Source: Zhengella sedimenti (lineage in GTDB: Bacteria; Pseudomonadota; Alphaproteobacteria; Rhizobiales; Rhizobiaceae). From it: DNA of 64,000 nt. Shown here one piece after another: positions 42,133-51,226 of the stretch. Location: assembly GCF_046506625.1 (NCBI RefSeq), contig NZ_JBKFFP010000002.1, forward strand, positions 62,001 to 126,000, in the 5' to 3' direction. The notes beneath the pieces were generated by a model. That model worked only from the letters and a program-made list of their open reading frames with translations. It did not search any database and was not told the DNA's origin. How positions within the stretch are numbered: the stretch's first letter is position 1; each line of letters opens with the position of its first letter. The translations under genes were made by a program, and so were the position numbers.

Positions 42133-42735
42133 TCAGGCGAGCGCCTGACGCTCAGACCTGCGGCGCATCCAGGACCAGACGCGCCAGGCTTCGAGCGCGG
42201 CCAAAGGCGCGAAGTGGACGATGGCGGCCATCGGATGGTCCCAGTCGTGCAGGCTTGCCCAGTGAACGAGCGTCAGCACGGCTGCGGCATAGGTCCAGCG
42301 CTGAAGCGATTTCCAGCGCGGTCCCATCGCGCGGACGAAGCGGTCCGACGAGGTGACGGCCAGCGGAATGAAGATGGCGAAGGCGATCCAGCCGGTCCAG
42401 ATGTAGAGGCGCGGCAGTTCCGCGATGACAGTGGCGAACGCGGCCTTGTCCACCAGGTAGAAGAGCGTGTGCAGCGCGGCATAGCCGAAGGCGGCCACGC
42501 CGAAATAGCGCCGGTTCTTGCGCAGCCAGCGGGCAAGGCCGGTGCCCTTGAAAAGCATGGTCAGCGGCGTGATCATCAGCGTCACGATCAGAAGGCGGGC
42601 GGCGAACTCCCCGGTCGGATGGACGAGAATGTGGATGATGCGGGGATTGGCGGAGGTGAAGGCCTGCCCGATCCAGATGGCGGGCAGGATTGTGAGGACG
42701 GCCCAGAGCCACCAGGGCGACAGACGCGACAGCAT
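42133..42735 (-). CDS. msrQ: MsrQ/YedZ-type haem-binding membrane subunit
   Basis: This 200-residue integral membrane protein has about five to six helices of the ferric-reductase-like fold and His residues placed for haem b: HILVHPTGEFAARL, FGYAALHTLFYLVD and LVHWASLHDWDHPM. In E. coli MsrQ passes electrons from the quinone pool to the periplasmic molybdoenzyme MsrP, which repairs oxidised methionine. The msrP gene normally lies next door but is not in this window, so it may be elsewhere or the partner may differ. The start at 42735 (MLSRLSPWWLW) leads straight into the first helix. Confidence 0.82.
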   Translation of the reverse strand: MLSRLSPWWLWAVLTILPAIWIGQAFTSANPRIIHILVHPTGEFAARLLIVTLMITPLTMLFKGTGLARWLRKNRRYFGVAAFGYAALHTLFYLVDKAAFATVIAELPRLYIWTGWIAFAIFIPLAVTSSDRFVRAMGPRWKSLQRWTYAAAVLTLVHWASLHDWDHPMAAIVHFAPLAALEAWRVWSWMRRRSERQALA

Positions 42736-42838
42736 GATCTTGCTCCTCAACGCACCGCAATCGCGGCGCTGACGTTTCAAGGGAAACGGGGAACGGACCG
42801 GCCCCGGCGCCAGCCCGTTCCCCGGCATTGCGGGCCGG

Positions 42839-43402
42839 TCAGCGGCGGCCGCGGCCGCGGTCTTCCATGCTCAGCGCGCCATCGCCGTTGCGGTCCATGA
42901 ACTTGACGACATTTGCAAGTCGGGCATCCAGTTCGGCCCTGGTGATCTGGCCGTCGCCATCGTCATCGAGGCGCTGGAAGGCATCGACCATGCGCGAGCG
43001 GGTGAATTCACGGTACAGCGTGTCGAATTCCTCGATGGAGAGGGATCCGTCGCCCGAGGCATCGGCGCTGGCGACCTTGGCTTCACGGAACGTGTCGATC
43101 TCGGCCTGGGTGATCTTGCCGTCCTTGTCGGCATCGACCTCTGTGAACAGCGTGCGGAACATTCCGCCGTGCCCGCCCATGCCATGGCGCCCGCCATGGT
43201 GCTTGCCCCAGTGACGGCCCTCGCCGCCGTGGCGGCCCCAGCCGCGCTCACCATCGCCCCAGCCGGCGCGCATCATTTTCATGCCCTGCATCTGCTGCCC
43301 CATGGCCTGCGGCGCGCCATCCTGTGCAATGGCGACGACGGCACCCGTGCCGGTGACGGTGATGGCGACGAGGGCGGCGGCGAGAAGAGTGGAACGGTTC
43401 AT
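42839..43402 (-). CDS. Exported EF-hand calcium-binding protein
   Basis: This 187-residue protein begins with a Sec signal peptide (MNRSTLLAAALVAITVTGTG). A Gly/His-rich stretch follows (repeats like GRHGGEGRHWGKHHGG, about residues 50-80) that could bind transition metals. Four EF-hand loops come next: DADKDGKITQAE, DASGDGSLSIEE, DDDGDGQITRAE and DRNGDGALSMED. It should be periplasmic or secreted and bind calcium. AAGGAC lies 7 bases before ATG 43402; a TTG two codons earlier is less likely. It is divergent from a response regulator-kinase pair, which probably controls it. Confidence 0.88.
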   Translation of the reverse strand: MNRSTLLAAALVAITVTGTGAVVAIAQDGAPQAMGQQMQGMKMMRAGWGDGERGWGRHGGEGRHWGKHHGGRHGMGGHGGMFRTLFTEVDADKDGKITQAEIDTFREAKVASADASGDGSLSIEEFDTLYREFTRSRMVDAFQRLDDDGDGQITRAELDARLANVVKFMDRNGDGALSMEDRGRGRR

Positions 43403-43493
43403 GGTCAAGTCCTTTGCTTTTCCTGAAGGGGTCTGGCCTTGCGGCCGGTGACGTGTCCCTTGAGTTCAAGCTAGGCGCTCGCGGCGCAAAAGG

Positions 43494-43562
43494 TTTGTCA
43501 GCCGATGGCCGGAATTGTCGCCGTTTGTCGCGCGTGGCCGGGCTGATACATCCTGCGACAAA
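43494..43562. promoter_or_regulatory. TTGTCGC repeats, candidate response-regulator sites
   Basis: TTGTCGC occurs at 43515-43521 and again exactly 10 bases on at 43525-43531, with an inverted copy GCGACAA at 43555-43561. A partial copy, TTTGTC, lies at 43494-43499. Direct repeats with a 10-11-base period are typical of OmpR-family regulators. They lie between the divergent EF-hand and response-regulator genes and could control both. Confidence 0.55.
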
Positions 43563-43664
43563 CTTTGCATGCGCATGCCGGGCCAATAGGCTCTAGAAGA
43601 TGAAGAACCGCCGCGCGCGGCTCCCTTGTGCGCGGCAGATCCAAAACGGACGGAGCCCCAGGCC

Positions 43665-44381
43665 GTGACCGCCAATTCGGAACCGCAGATCCTGATCGTC
43701 GACGATGCGCGCGACATTCGCGAACCGCTGGGCCAGTACCTGCGCAAGCAGGGCATGCGCACGCGCCTTGCAGCCGACGCGGCGCAGGCGCGCCTTGCGA
43801 TCGAGGAAGCGGCGATCAGCCTCGTCGTGCTCGACATCATGATGCCGGGCGAGGACGGCCTGAGCCTGTGCCGCTGGCTGGCGGCGCGCGGCGGGCCGCC
43901 GGTCATCCTGCTGACAGCGATGGCCGACGAGGCCGACAGGATCGTCGGGCTGGAGCTTGGGGCCGACGACTATATCGTCAAGCCGTTCAACCCGCGCGAA
44001 TTGCTGGCGCGCATCCGCGCCGTGCTGCGCCGCGTACCGCCGCCGGAACCGTCGCTGCCATCCGGCCGGCGGCGCTTTGCCGGCTGGGAGCATGATCCGG
44101 GTGCCCATGTGCTTCGTCACGAGGACGGGCGTTCGGTAGACCTGACCTCGGGCGAAAGCCGGCTGTTGTCGGTCTTTCTCGACAACCCGCGCACGGTGCT
44201 GAGCCGTGCGCGCCTGCTCGACCTGACCGCCGGACGCGAGGCCAAGGCCTATGACAGGGCCATCGACAACACGATCAGCCGGCTGCGCCGCAAGATCGAG
44301 GCGGATGCGAAGGCTCCGCGCCTTCTGGTTACCGAATGGGGCGGCGGCTATCTGCTGGCCGCCGACGTGGCGGAGGCCTGA
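43665..44381 (+). CDS. OmpR-family response regulator
   Basis: This 238-residue regulator has a receiver domain (ILIVDDARDIREPL, phosphoacceptor Asp57 in LVVLDIMMPGEDG, Thr in ILLTAMAD, Lys in DDYIVKPFNPRELLARI). The winged-helix DNA-binding domain is of the OmpR type (DLTSGESRLLSVFLDNPRTVLSR then YDRAIDNTISRLRRKIE). The GTG start at 43665 is preferred, with GGAG 9 bases upstream, because residues upstream of it are not conserved. It forms an operon with the kinase gene 3 bases downstream and is divergent from the EF-hand protein. Confidence 0.9.
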   Translation: MTANSEPQILIVDDARDIREPLGQYLRKQGMRTRLAADAAQARLAIEEAAISLVVLDIMMPGEDGLSLCRWLAARGGPPVILLTAMADEADRIVGLELGADDYIVKPFNPRELLARIRAVLRRVPPPEPSLPSGRRRFAGWEHDPGAHVLRHEDGRSVDLTSGESRLLSVFLDNPRTVLSRARLLDLTAGREAKAYDRAIDNTISRLRRKIEADAKAPRLLVTEWGGGYLLAADVAEA

Positions 44382-44384
44382 GCG

Positions 44385-45758
44385 ATGCGACGCCTGCTGC
44401 CCGACAGCCTGACATGGCGCTTTGCCCTCCTGCTGGCAGCCGCCCTGATCGTGGCCAATGCCGTGGCCGGCGTCCTGCTGTCATCGCAGCGCCAGCGCCT
44501 CGACGAGGCGGCGCGCGAAGCCCGCGAGATCGAGCGGGTCACCTCGCTCGTACCCGCGCTGGAGGCGGTGAACCCTTCCGCCTGGCGGGCCATCGAGCGG
44601 GACGCATCGACGCGTTTCTCGCGCATCCGCATCGCCGACAGTCCCATCGTGGAAACAACGGCCACGGATGCCCGCTCGCAGGACATCGCGCGGCGCATCG
44701 CGCAGGCCCTGCCCGGCCGGACGGTCGCGGTGGCCGTCGTCGACCGTTCGCGGTGGTCACGCCTTCGCCTGCGGCGCGACGAGGCGCGCGGGCCTGACGG
44801 CGACGGGCCGGACACGATCGCCATTTCCGTCGCCCTCAACCGGAGTGCCGGCGTTGACGATTCACCGGCCTGGCTCAACCTTCTGTCGTTCGTGCCGCGC
44901 CACCTGCGCGGCGAGGCCCGGCCGGGTGCCATGCTGACCATCCTGCTGCTGTCGCTCGTTTCGGTGCTGGGCGTCGGGCTCTACTTCGTGCGTCACCTGA
45001 CGCGTCCGCTGGCCGCCCTGGCGGACGCGGCACGCGCCGCCGGACGTGGCGACCGGACGGTGCGGGTGCCAGAGGACGGCGTGCGCGAGATGCGCGAGGC
45101 GGCCACCGCTTTCAACGACATGCAGGCCCGCATCGCCGGATTCGATGCCGAGCGCATGCGCATGCTGGCCGCCGTCGGCCACGACCTGCGCACGCCGATC
45201 ACGAGCCTGCGCATCCGCGCGGAAATGCTGGACGAGGACGACGCCGCGCCGATCATCCGCACCCTGGACGAGATGACCGTCATGGCGGAAGGCCTCATCG
45301 CCTATGCCAAGGGAACGCAGGATGCCGAGACGGTGCAACCCGTGGACCTGAAAGCCCTGCTGGAACGCCTTTGCCGCGAGCGTGGCGCCACGTTCGGCGT
45401 GGCGAAGGGCCTCACCGTCAGCGGCAGGCCCGTTGCGCTCGGCCGCGCCTTTTCCAACCTGATCGACAATGCCATCCGCTATGGCGGCAAGGCCGAGGTC
45501 ACGCTTGGCGAACAGGATGGCGAGGCGGTGGTGACGATCGCCGACGAGGGCCCGGGAATTCCCGGCGAACGGCTGGAGAGCATGTTCGAACCCTTCGTGC
45601 GCGGCGAGGAGAGCCGCAATGCGGAGACCGGCGGGGCCGGTCTCGGCCTTTCCATCGCGCGCAGCCTGCTGCTCGCCCATGGCGGGACGCTTCGGCTGGA
45701 AAACCGGACGCCAAAGGGCCTTCGCGCCATCGCGACCTTGCCTCTGGGCAAACGATGA
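44385..45758 (+). CDS. Membrane sensor histidine kinase
   Basis: This 457-residue kinase has two membrane segments, FALLLAAALIVANAVAGVLL at the N-terminus and MLTILLLSLVSVLGVGLYFV around residue 190, with a periplasmic sensor of about 150 residues between them. A HAMP linker follows (RHLTRPLAALADAARAAGRGD), then the H box AVGHDLRTPITSLRIRAEML with His266. The ATPase domain has N box FSNLIDNAIRYGG, G1 ADEGPGIPGE and G2 GGAGLGLSIARSLL. It phosphorylates the adjacent OmpR-type regulator. The sensed signal is unknown; the EF-hand neighbour makes a metal ion or envelope stress plausible. Confidence 0.93.
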   Translation: MRRLLPDSLTWRFALLLAAALIVANAVAGVLLSSQRQRLDEAAREAREIERVTSLVPALEAVNPSAWRAIERDASTRFSRIRIADSPIVETTATDARSQDIARRIAQALPGRTVAVAVVDRSRWSRLRLRRDEARGPDGDGPDTIAISVALNRSAGVDDSPAWLNLLSFVPRHLRGEARPGAMLTILLLSLVSVLGVGLYFVRHLTRPLAALADAARAAGRGDRTVRVPEDGVREMREAATAFNDMQARIAGFDAERMRMLAAVGHDLRTPITSLRIRAEMLDEDDAAPIIRTLDEMTVMAEGLIAYAKGTQDAETVQPVDLKALLERLCRERGATFGVAKGLTVSGRPVALGRAFSNLIDNAIRYGGKAEVTLGEQDGEAVVTIADEGPGIPGERLESMFEPFVRGEESRNAETGGAGLGLSIARSLLLAHGGTLRLENRTPKGLRAIATLPLGKR

Positions 45759-45826
45759 CCGAAGCCGGTGCGCGCAGCGCGCGCAAGCGGGGAGACAAGC
45801 GGCGCCTTTTCTGAAACCATGGCCCG

Positions 45827-46507
45827 ATGGACCATCAAAGCGCACCTCCCCCCGCCTGGCTCTTGCGGCTGGCCGGCCTTGCCTATCTCCTCATCATCCT
45901 GGCGGGCGTCAGCGCCGAGGCTTTTCTGCGCGGGCCGCTGATCGACCATGCCGATCCGACGGCAACGCTTGCCGCGATCAACGGGCACGGGATGCAATTC
46001 CGCCTGTCGATTGCCGCGGATCTCGTCATGGCGATGAGCGATGCCCTGCTCGCCGTGCTGCTGTTCCTGATCTTCCGGCCCGTCTCCCTCGCCCTTTCGC
46101 TCGCGGCGCTGGTCTTCCGACTGATCCAGACGGCGATCATCGCGGCCGGCCTGCTGGCCCTTCAAGGCGCATGGCTGCTCGCTCGGGCGGATGACGCGGA
46201 CGGGATGCTGTTCCTCCTCGACCTGCATCGCCACGGCTACGACCTGGGCCTCTTCTTCTTCGCCGTCAATTGCGTGCTGACCGGCCTGCTTGTCATCCGC
46301 TCGGGCTGGTTTGCGCGGCTGCTGGGCATCGGGCTGATCTCTGCCGCGCCGGTCTATCTTGCCGGCAGCCTGTGCCGTTTCTTCGCGCCGGAGCTTCTGC
46401 CTTATGTCCAGCCGGCCTATGTCGTGCCGCTTGTCGCGGAGAGTGCGTTCTGCCTTTGGCTGCTCTCCGGCCGTGTCCGGGCGTCGGCGGTTGCGAACCG
46501 GACCTGA
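45827..46507 (+). CDS. DUF4386 family membrane protein
   Basis: This 226-residue protein has about six hydrophobic helices and the pattern of the DUF4386 family: LAGLAYLLIILAGVSAEAF near the start, a central FRLIQTAIIAAGLLALQG, LHRHGYDLGLFFFAVNCVLTG and a C-terminal PLVAESAFCLWLL. The role of the family is unknown. It lies 68 bases after the kinase gene in the same direction, and 66 bases before the NAD kinase gene. No enzymatic motif was recognised. Confidence 0.75.
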   Translation: MDHQSAPPPAWLLRLAGLAYLLIILAGVSAEAFLRGPLIDHADPTATLAAINGHGMQFRLSIAADLVMAMSDALLAVLLFLIFRPVSLALSLAALVFRLIQTAIIAAGLLALQGAWLLARADDADGMLFLLDLHRHGYDLGLFFFAVNCVLTGLLVIRSGWFARLLGIGLISAAPVYLAGSLCRFFAPELLPYVQPAYVVPLVAESAFCLWLLSGRVRASAVANRT

Positions 46508-46573
46508 CCCTGGCTCCTTGGCCTTGGCCGGTGGCCGTGCTAGGCCAATCGTCCGTTGAACTTGCGAAGGACC

Positions 46574-47362
46574 ATGCCCGTGCTCGACAAGCCGGCCGAA
46601 CAGCTCAGCCTCGCCTTCCAGGCGGCCGACACGCCGGAAGCGCGCGAGGCCGCGCGGCGCCTTGCCGCGCTCTACGGGCAGGAGGACCCCGAGCGCGCCG
46701 ATGTCATCGTTGCGCTGGGCGGTGACGGCTTCATGCTTCAGACGCTGCACGAGACAATGGACAGTGGCCGGCGCATCTACGGCATGAACCGCGGCACGAT
46801 CGGCTTCCTGATGAACGAATACCGGGAAACGGACCTGCGCGAACGGATCGCTTCGGCCACGGGAGAGACCATCCGCCCGCTGCGCATGGTGGCGGTGGAT
46901 GATGCCGGCGCCGTGCATCACGCCAATGCGCTCAACGAGGTGTCGCTGCTGCGCCAGTCCTTCCAGGCGGCCAAGATCCGCATCACGGTGGATGGCAAGG
47001 TGCGGCTCGACGAACTCATCTGCGACGGGGTGATGGTGGCGACGCCGGCCGGATCGACGGCCTACAACCTGTCGGCCCATGGCCCGATCATCCCGCTGGA
47101 CGCACCGCTGCTGGCGCTGACGCCCGTCAGCCCGTTCCGGCCAAGGCGCTGGCGCGGCGCCCTGCTGCCCAACCATGTGACGGTGGTCTTCGACATCCTG
47201 GAGCCGGGCAAGCGGCCGGTCAACGCGGTGGCTGACCATTCGGAGGTCAAGTCGGTGGTCAAGGTCACGATCCGGGAGTCGCGCTCCGTCAGCGCAACGC
47301 TGCTGTTCGACGCCGAACACGGCTGGGACGAGCGTATCCTGGCGGAACAGTTCCGTTATTGA
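46574..47362 (+). CDS. nadK: NAD kinase
   Basis: This 262-residue cytoplasmic enzyme makes NADP from NAD and ATP. Family motifs are the GGDG loop in DVIVALGGDGFMLQTLH, GMNRGTIGFLMNEY, the NE motif in HHANALNEVSLLRQ, CDGVMVATPAGSTAYNLSA and LTPVSPFRPRRWRGALLP. The N-terminus is short, as in rhizobial NadK. ATG at 46574 is used; a GTG at 46580 has better ribosome-site spacing (GAAGGA 8 bases upstream) and is a possible alternative. It stands alone between a membrane protein gene and the helicase. Confidence 0.9.
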   Translation: MPVLDKPAEQLSLAFQAADTPEAREAARRLAALYGQEDPERADVIVALGGDGFMLQTLHETMDSGRRIYGMNRGTIGFLMNEYRETDLRERIASATGETIRPLRMVAVDDAGAVHHANALNEVSLLRQSFQAAKIRITVDGKVRLDELICDGVMVATPAGSTAYNLSAHGPIIPLDAPLLALTPVSPFRPRRWRGALLPNHVTVVFDILEPGKRPVNAVADHSEVKSVVKVTIRESRSVSATLLFDAEHGWDERILAEQFRY

Positions 47363-47510
47363 CCATATCGGCGGCGCAAACGCCGCGAATCGACGGAAAC
47401 TGTTGACTTTCTCGCGGATGACCCGTAGGGCGAAGCGAAATCGCCGGACATAACCACCGCGAAACCGTGCCCGATTGCGCACAATACTCTGATCAAGAGA
47501 CCCAAACCAC

Positions 47511-49010
47511 GTGTCATCTGACGAAAACAACCAAGCCCCTGACGTGACGTTTGCCGATCTCGGCCTGTCGCCGAAGGTTCTCTCCGCCGTCACGGATGCC
47601 GGCTATACCACGCCGACACCGATCCAGGCGCAAGCCATTCCCCACGCCCTGGCCAACAAGGACGTGCTGGGCATTGCCCAGACCGGGACCGGCAAGACCG
47701 CCTCGTTCGTGCTGCCCATGCTGACCCGGCTGGAAAAGGGCCGCGCGCGGGCACGCATGCCGCGCACGCTGATCCTTGAACCGACGCGCGAACTGGCCGC
47801 GCAGGTGGAGGACAACTTCGTCAAGTACGGCAAGAACCACCGCCTCAACGTGGCGCTGCTGATCGGCGGCGTTTCCTTCGAGGACCAGGACCGCAAGCTG
47901 GAGCGCGGCGCCGACGTGCTGATCGCCACGCCGGGCCGCATGCTGGATCACTTCGAGCGCGGCAAGCTGCTGCTCAACGGCGTCGAGATCCTCGTCATCG
48001 ACGAAGCAGACCGGATGCTCGACATGGGCTTCATCCCGGACATCGAGCGCATCTGCAAGCTGATCCCGTTCACCCGCCAGACGCTGTTCTTCTCGGCCAC
48101 CATGCCGCCGGAGATCACCCGCCTGACCGAACAGTTCCTGCACGCCCCTGTGCGCGTGGAAGTGGCCAAGGCGTCCTCGACGGCCGAAACCGTGACCCAG
48201 CGCCTCGTCAAGTGCGGTCCGAAGGACTGGGACCGGCGCGCCAAGCTGCGCGACATCATCCGCGCGGAGGAAGAAACCGGCGAATTGAAGAACGCCATCG
48301 TCTTCTGCAACCGCAAGCGCGACGTCTCGGAACTGTTCCGCTCGCTGGTCAAGCATGACTTCGACGCCGGGGCGCTGCATGGCGACATGGACCAGCGCGC
48401 CCGCATGGCCATGCTCCAGGGATTCCGCGACAACAAGCTGAAGCTGCTGGTCGCCTCGGACGTGGCCGCGCGCGGCCTCGACATTCCCGATGTCAGCCAT
48501 GTGTTCAACTTCAACCTGCCGATTCACGCGGAGGACTATGTCCACCGGATCGGCCGCACCGGCCGCGCCGGAAGGTCGGGCAAGGCCTTCTCGCTGGTCG
48601 CCAAGGCGGACCGGAAGTATCTCGAATCCATCGAGAGGATGCTCGGACGCGAACTGGAATGGCTGGACGGCGATCTGTCGACGCTGAGCGAAGCCGACAG
48701 CGCGCCGGAGACGTCGCGCGGACGGCGCGGCAGCACGCGCAAATCCGAAAAGAGCACCTCCACAAGAGGCGGCGACCGGCCGAAGCGTGAACGCAAGCCG
48801 CGGACCGAAAGCCGTGAGGAAGAGGCCGCAACCGAGCCCGTCGAACAGTTGCCGGTGCGCGAAAGCCGCAAGCCGGCCGCACCCGAGCGGCGCACGCCGA
48901 AGCCGGACGAGGATCGTCCGCGTCGCCGGCGCGAGGAACGCGACAACGAACCGGCCCCGGTCGGATTCGGCGACGATGTGCCGGCCTTCATGAAGATCGC
49001 GGTGCGCTGA
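47511..49010 (+). CDS. DEAD-box RNA helicase, RhlE-like
   Basis: This 499-residue helicase has all the motifs: Q motif (FADLGLSPKVLSAVTDAGYTTPTPIQ), I AQTGTGKTAS, Ia PTRELAAQ, Ib TPGRMLDH, II VIDEADRMLDMGF, III FFSATMPPE, IV IVFCNRKRDV, V ASDVAARGLDIPDV and VI HRIGRTGRAGRSG. The C-terminal 100 or so residues are a low-complexity tail rich in Arg, Lys, Glu and Pro, typical of the RhlE group and thought to bind RNA. Such proteins assist ribosome assembly and RNA turnover, often in the cold. The start codon is GTG at 47511. A strong terminator follows. Confidence 0.93.
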   Translation: MSSDENNQAPDVTFADLGLSPKVLSAVTDAGYTTPTPIQAQAIPHALANKDVLGIAQTGTGKTASFVLPMLTRLEKGRARARMPRTLILEPTRELAAQVEDNFVKYGKNHRLNVALLIGGVSFEDQDRKLERGADVLIATPGRMLDHFERGKLLLNGVEILVIDEADRMLDMGFIPDIERICKLIPFTRQTLFFSATMPPEITRLTEQFLHAPVRVEVAKASSTAETVTQRLVKCGPKDWDRRAKLRDIIRAEEETGELKNAIVFCNRKRDVSELFRSLVKHDFDAGALHGDMDQRARMAMLQGFRDNKLKLLVASDVAARGLDIPDVSHVFNFNLPIHAEDYVHRIGRTGRAGRSGKAFSLVAKADRKYLESIERMLGRELEWLDGDLSTLSEADSAPETSRGRRGSTRKSEKSTSTRGGDRPKRERKPRTESREEEAATEPVEQLPVRESRKPAAPERRTPKPDEDRPRRRREERDNEPAPVGFGDDVPAFMKIAVR

Positions 49011-49038
49011 GCGCACCGGTTTTCCGGAACTGGACGTG

Positions 49039-49065
49039 AAAAAGGACCCTTTGCGGGTCCTTTTT
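49039..49065. terminator. Bidirectional Rho-independent terminator
   Basis: AAAAAGGACCC (49039-49049) and GGGTCCTTTTT (49055-49065) form a perfect 11-base stem with loop TTTGC. T-runs result on both strands. It ends both the rightward helicase transcript and the leftward suf operon. Confidence 0.9.
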
Positions 49066-49097
49066 GCATTTCATGGGTACCGGACCGGGAGGCCGGT

Positions 49098-49478
49098 TCA
49101 GGCCGTGCCGCGCGCCTCGGCCAGCGCCTTCAGATCCGCCGGCCTGAGTTCCACGGATTCGCCGCAACCGCAGGCTGACGACTGGTTCGGATTGTTGAAG
49201 ACGAACCCGCTGCGCAGCGTCGTGACCTCGAAATCCATCTGGGTTCCAATCAGGTACAGCGTCGCGGCGGGATCGACCCAGACCTTCGCGCCGCCGTGCT
49301 CGATCACGTCGTCCTTTTCATCCGGCTCGGTGACGGCATCAATGGTGTATTCCATGCCGGCGCAGCCGCCCTTCTTGATGCCGACGCGCACGCCAAGCAC
49401 ACCATCTTTTGTTTCCACGACCTCGCGCACCCGCGCAGCGGCGGCATCGGTCATGGTCATGATTTCAAAACGGGCCAT
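49098..49478 (-). CDS. sufA: A-type iron-sulfur carrier, SufA/HesB family
   Basis: This 126-residue protein has the three cysteines of A-type carriers: Cys in KKGGCAGMEY and the pair in QSSACGCGESVEL near the C-terminus. It receives Fe-S clusters from SufBCD and hands them to target enzymes. It is the last gene of the suf operon, 114 bases after sufT, and ends before a bidirectional terminator. ATG 49478 follows GGAGGAAGA. Confidence 0.92.
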   Translation of the reverse strand: MARFEIMTMTDAAAARVREVVETKDGVLGVRVGIKKGGCAGMEYTIDAVTEPDEKDDVIEHGGAKVWVDPAATLYLIGTQMDFEVTTLRSGFVFNNPNQSSACGCGESVELRPADLKALAEARGTA

Positions 49479-49592
49479 TCTTCCTCCATTCAACGCAGGT
49501 TCAAGGCCTGCGCAACGGGTTTCGGGCTGTAACTCACATCTTCAAAGATGGGGCATGCAAGGGCATAGCGCAAGGCCGGCCCCGGCGCGCCA

Positions 49593-49988
49593 TCAATACC
49601 AGCCGACGGCGACCTGGGCTTCCTCCGACATGCGGTCGGGCGTCCAGGGCGGATCGAAGGTCATGGCCACGTCCACCTGGCCGACGCCTTCGACGGAACT
49701 TACCGCGTTCTGCACCCAGCCCGGCATCTCGCCGGCCACGGGGCAGCCGGGCGCCGTCAGGGTCATCAGGATCGACACGGAACGGTCGTCCTCGATGTCG
49801 ATGCGGTAGATCAGGCCGAGTTCGTAGATATCGGCCGGGATTTCCGGATCGTAGACGGTCTTGAGCGCGCCGACGATATCGTCGGTCAGACGGGCCAGTT
49901 CTTCGGCGGGAATGGCCGAGGACGCATGCAGCCCGTCATCGGCTGCGGTGTCTGTTTTCTGGGCCTGTTCATCTGTCATGGCATTCAT
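49593..49988 (-). CDS. sufT: SUF-system assembly factor, MIP18/DUF59 family
   Basis: This 131-residue protein carries the DUF59 core: IVGALKTVYDPEIPADIYELGLIYRIDI, then LTLTAPGCPVAGEMPGWVQNAV and VDVAMTFDPPWTPDRMSEEA. SufT-type proteins help mature Fe-S proteins, such as lipoyl synthase and aconitase, under high demand. The single Cys in the APGC motif is the conserved one. The N-terminal 25 residues are not conserved. The start overlaps the sufS stop (ATGA), showing coupling. Confidence 0.9.
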   Translation of the reverse strand: MNAMTDEQAQKTDTAADDGLHASSAIPAEELARLTDDIVGALKTVYDPEIPADIYELGLIYRIDIEDDRSVSILMTLTAPGCPVAGEMPGWVQNAVSSVEGVGQVDVAMTFDPPWTPDRMSEEAQVAVGWY

Positions 49989-51226
49989 CCAAAGAAGTTG
50001 CGGGCCTTTTCCAACGCTTCTGCCAGGGCGTCAACCTCGGCATGGGTGTTGTAGAGACCGAAAGAGGCGCGGCAGGTCGATGTCACGCCATAGCGCTTGA
50101 GCAAAGGCTGGGCGCAATGGGTGCCGGCGCGCACGGCCACCCCTGCCCTGTCGATCACCATCGAGACATCGTGGGCGTGGATGCCCTCCATCTCGAAGGA
50201 GACGATGGCGCCCTTGTCAGGCGCGGTTCCGAAAATGCGCAGCGAATTGATGCGCGACAGGCGCTCATGGGCGTAATCACGCAAGGCTGCCTCATGGGCT
50301 GCGATGGCCTCGCGGCCGAGCGTCTGCATGTAGTCCAGCGCCGCGCCCAGACCGATCGCCTGGACGATGGGCGGCGTGCCGGCCTCGAAGCGGTGCGGCG
50401 GGTGGTTGTAGGTCACCTTGTCCTCGCTGACGTCCTCGATCATCTCGCCGCCGCCCATGAAGGGGCGCATGGCTTCCAGCCGTTCCTTCCTGCCGTAGAG
50501 CACGCCGATGCCCGAGGGACCATAGACCTTGTGGCCGGTGAAGACATACCAGTCGCAGCCCAGATCCTGCACGTCGACGGGCATGTGGACGGCGGCCTGG
50601 CTGCCATCGACAAGCACGGGAATGCCGCGCTCGTGGGCGATGCGGCAGATCTCCTTCACCGGTGTCACCGTGCCAAGCACGTTGGACATGTGCGTTATGG
50701 CGATGAGTTTCGTCCGCTCGCTCAGGCAGGCGGTGAAAGCCTCCATGTCGAAGGCGCCGTCATCCGTCACCGGGGCCCAGACCAGTTTCGCGCCGTTGCG
50801 TTCGCGCACGAAATGCCAGGGCACGATGTTGGAATGGTGCTCCATGATCGAAAGCACGATCTCGTCGCCCTCGCCGAGATGGGCAAGGGCGTGGCCATAG
50901 GCGACCGTGTTGATCGATTCCGTCGCCGACTTCGTGAAGACGATCTCGTCCACCGACCCGGCATTGAGGAAGGCGCGGACCTTCTCGCGCGCGCCTTCAT
51001 AGGCGTCCGTGGCGGCGTTGGAGAGGAAATGCAGGCCGCGATGCACATTGGCATATTCATGCGAATAGGCATGCGTCACCGCGTCGATGACGGCCTGCGG
51101 CTTCTGCGCCGAAGCGCCATTGTCGAGATAGACCAGCGGCTTGCCGTGCACCTGGCGCGCCAGGATCGGGAAGTCGCGGCGGACAGCCTCGACGTCATAG
51201 GCATTGCGTGTCAGCGTCTCAGCCAT
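49985..51226 (-). CDS. sufS: Cysteine desulfurase SufS (group II)
   Basis: This 413-residue PLP enzyme takes sulfur from cysteine. The PLP lysine lies in CDWYVFTGHKVYGPSGIGVLYG and the active-site Cys in VAVRAGTHCAQPLLKRYG. DFPILARQVHGKPLVYLDNGASAQKP at the start and FTKSATESINTVAY are typical of SufS. In other bacteria SufE or SufU accepts the sulfur; neither is encoded in this operon. It is coupled to sufT and lies 122 bases after sufD. Confidence 0.95.
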   Translation of the reverse strand: MAETLTRNAYDVEAVRRDFPILARQVHGKPLVYLDNGASAQKPQAVIDAVTHAYSHEYANVHRGLHFLSNAATDAYEGAREKVRAFLNAGSVDEIVFTKSATESINTVAYGHALAHLGEGDEIVLSIMEHHSNIVPWHFVRERNGAKLVWAPVTDDGAFDMEAFTACLSERTKLIAITHMSNVLGTVTPVKEICRIAHERGIPVLVDGSQAAVHMPVDVQDLGCDWYVFTGHKVYGPSGIGVLYGRKERLEAMRPFMGGGEMIEDVSEDKVTYNHPPHRFEAGTPPIVQAIGLGAALDYMQTLGREAIAAHEAALRDYAHERLSRINSLRIFGTAPDKGAIVSFEMEGIHAHDVSMVIDRAGVAVRAGTHCAQPLLKRYGVTSTCRASFGLYNTHAEVDALAEALEKARNFFG

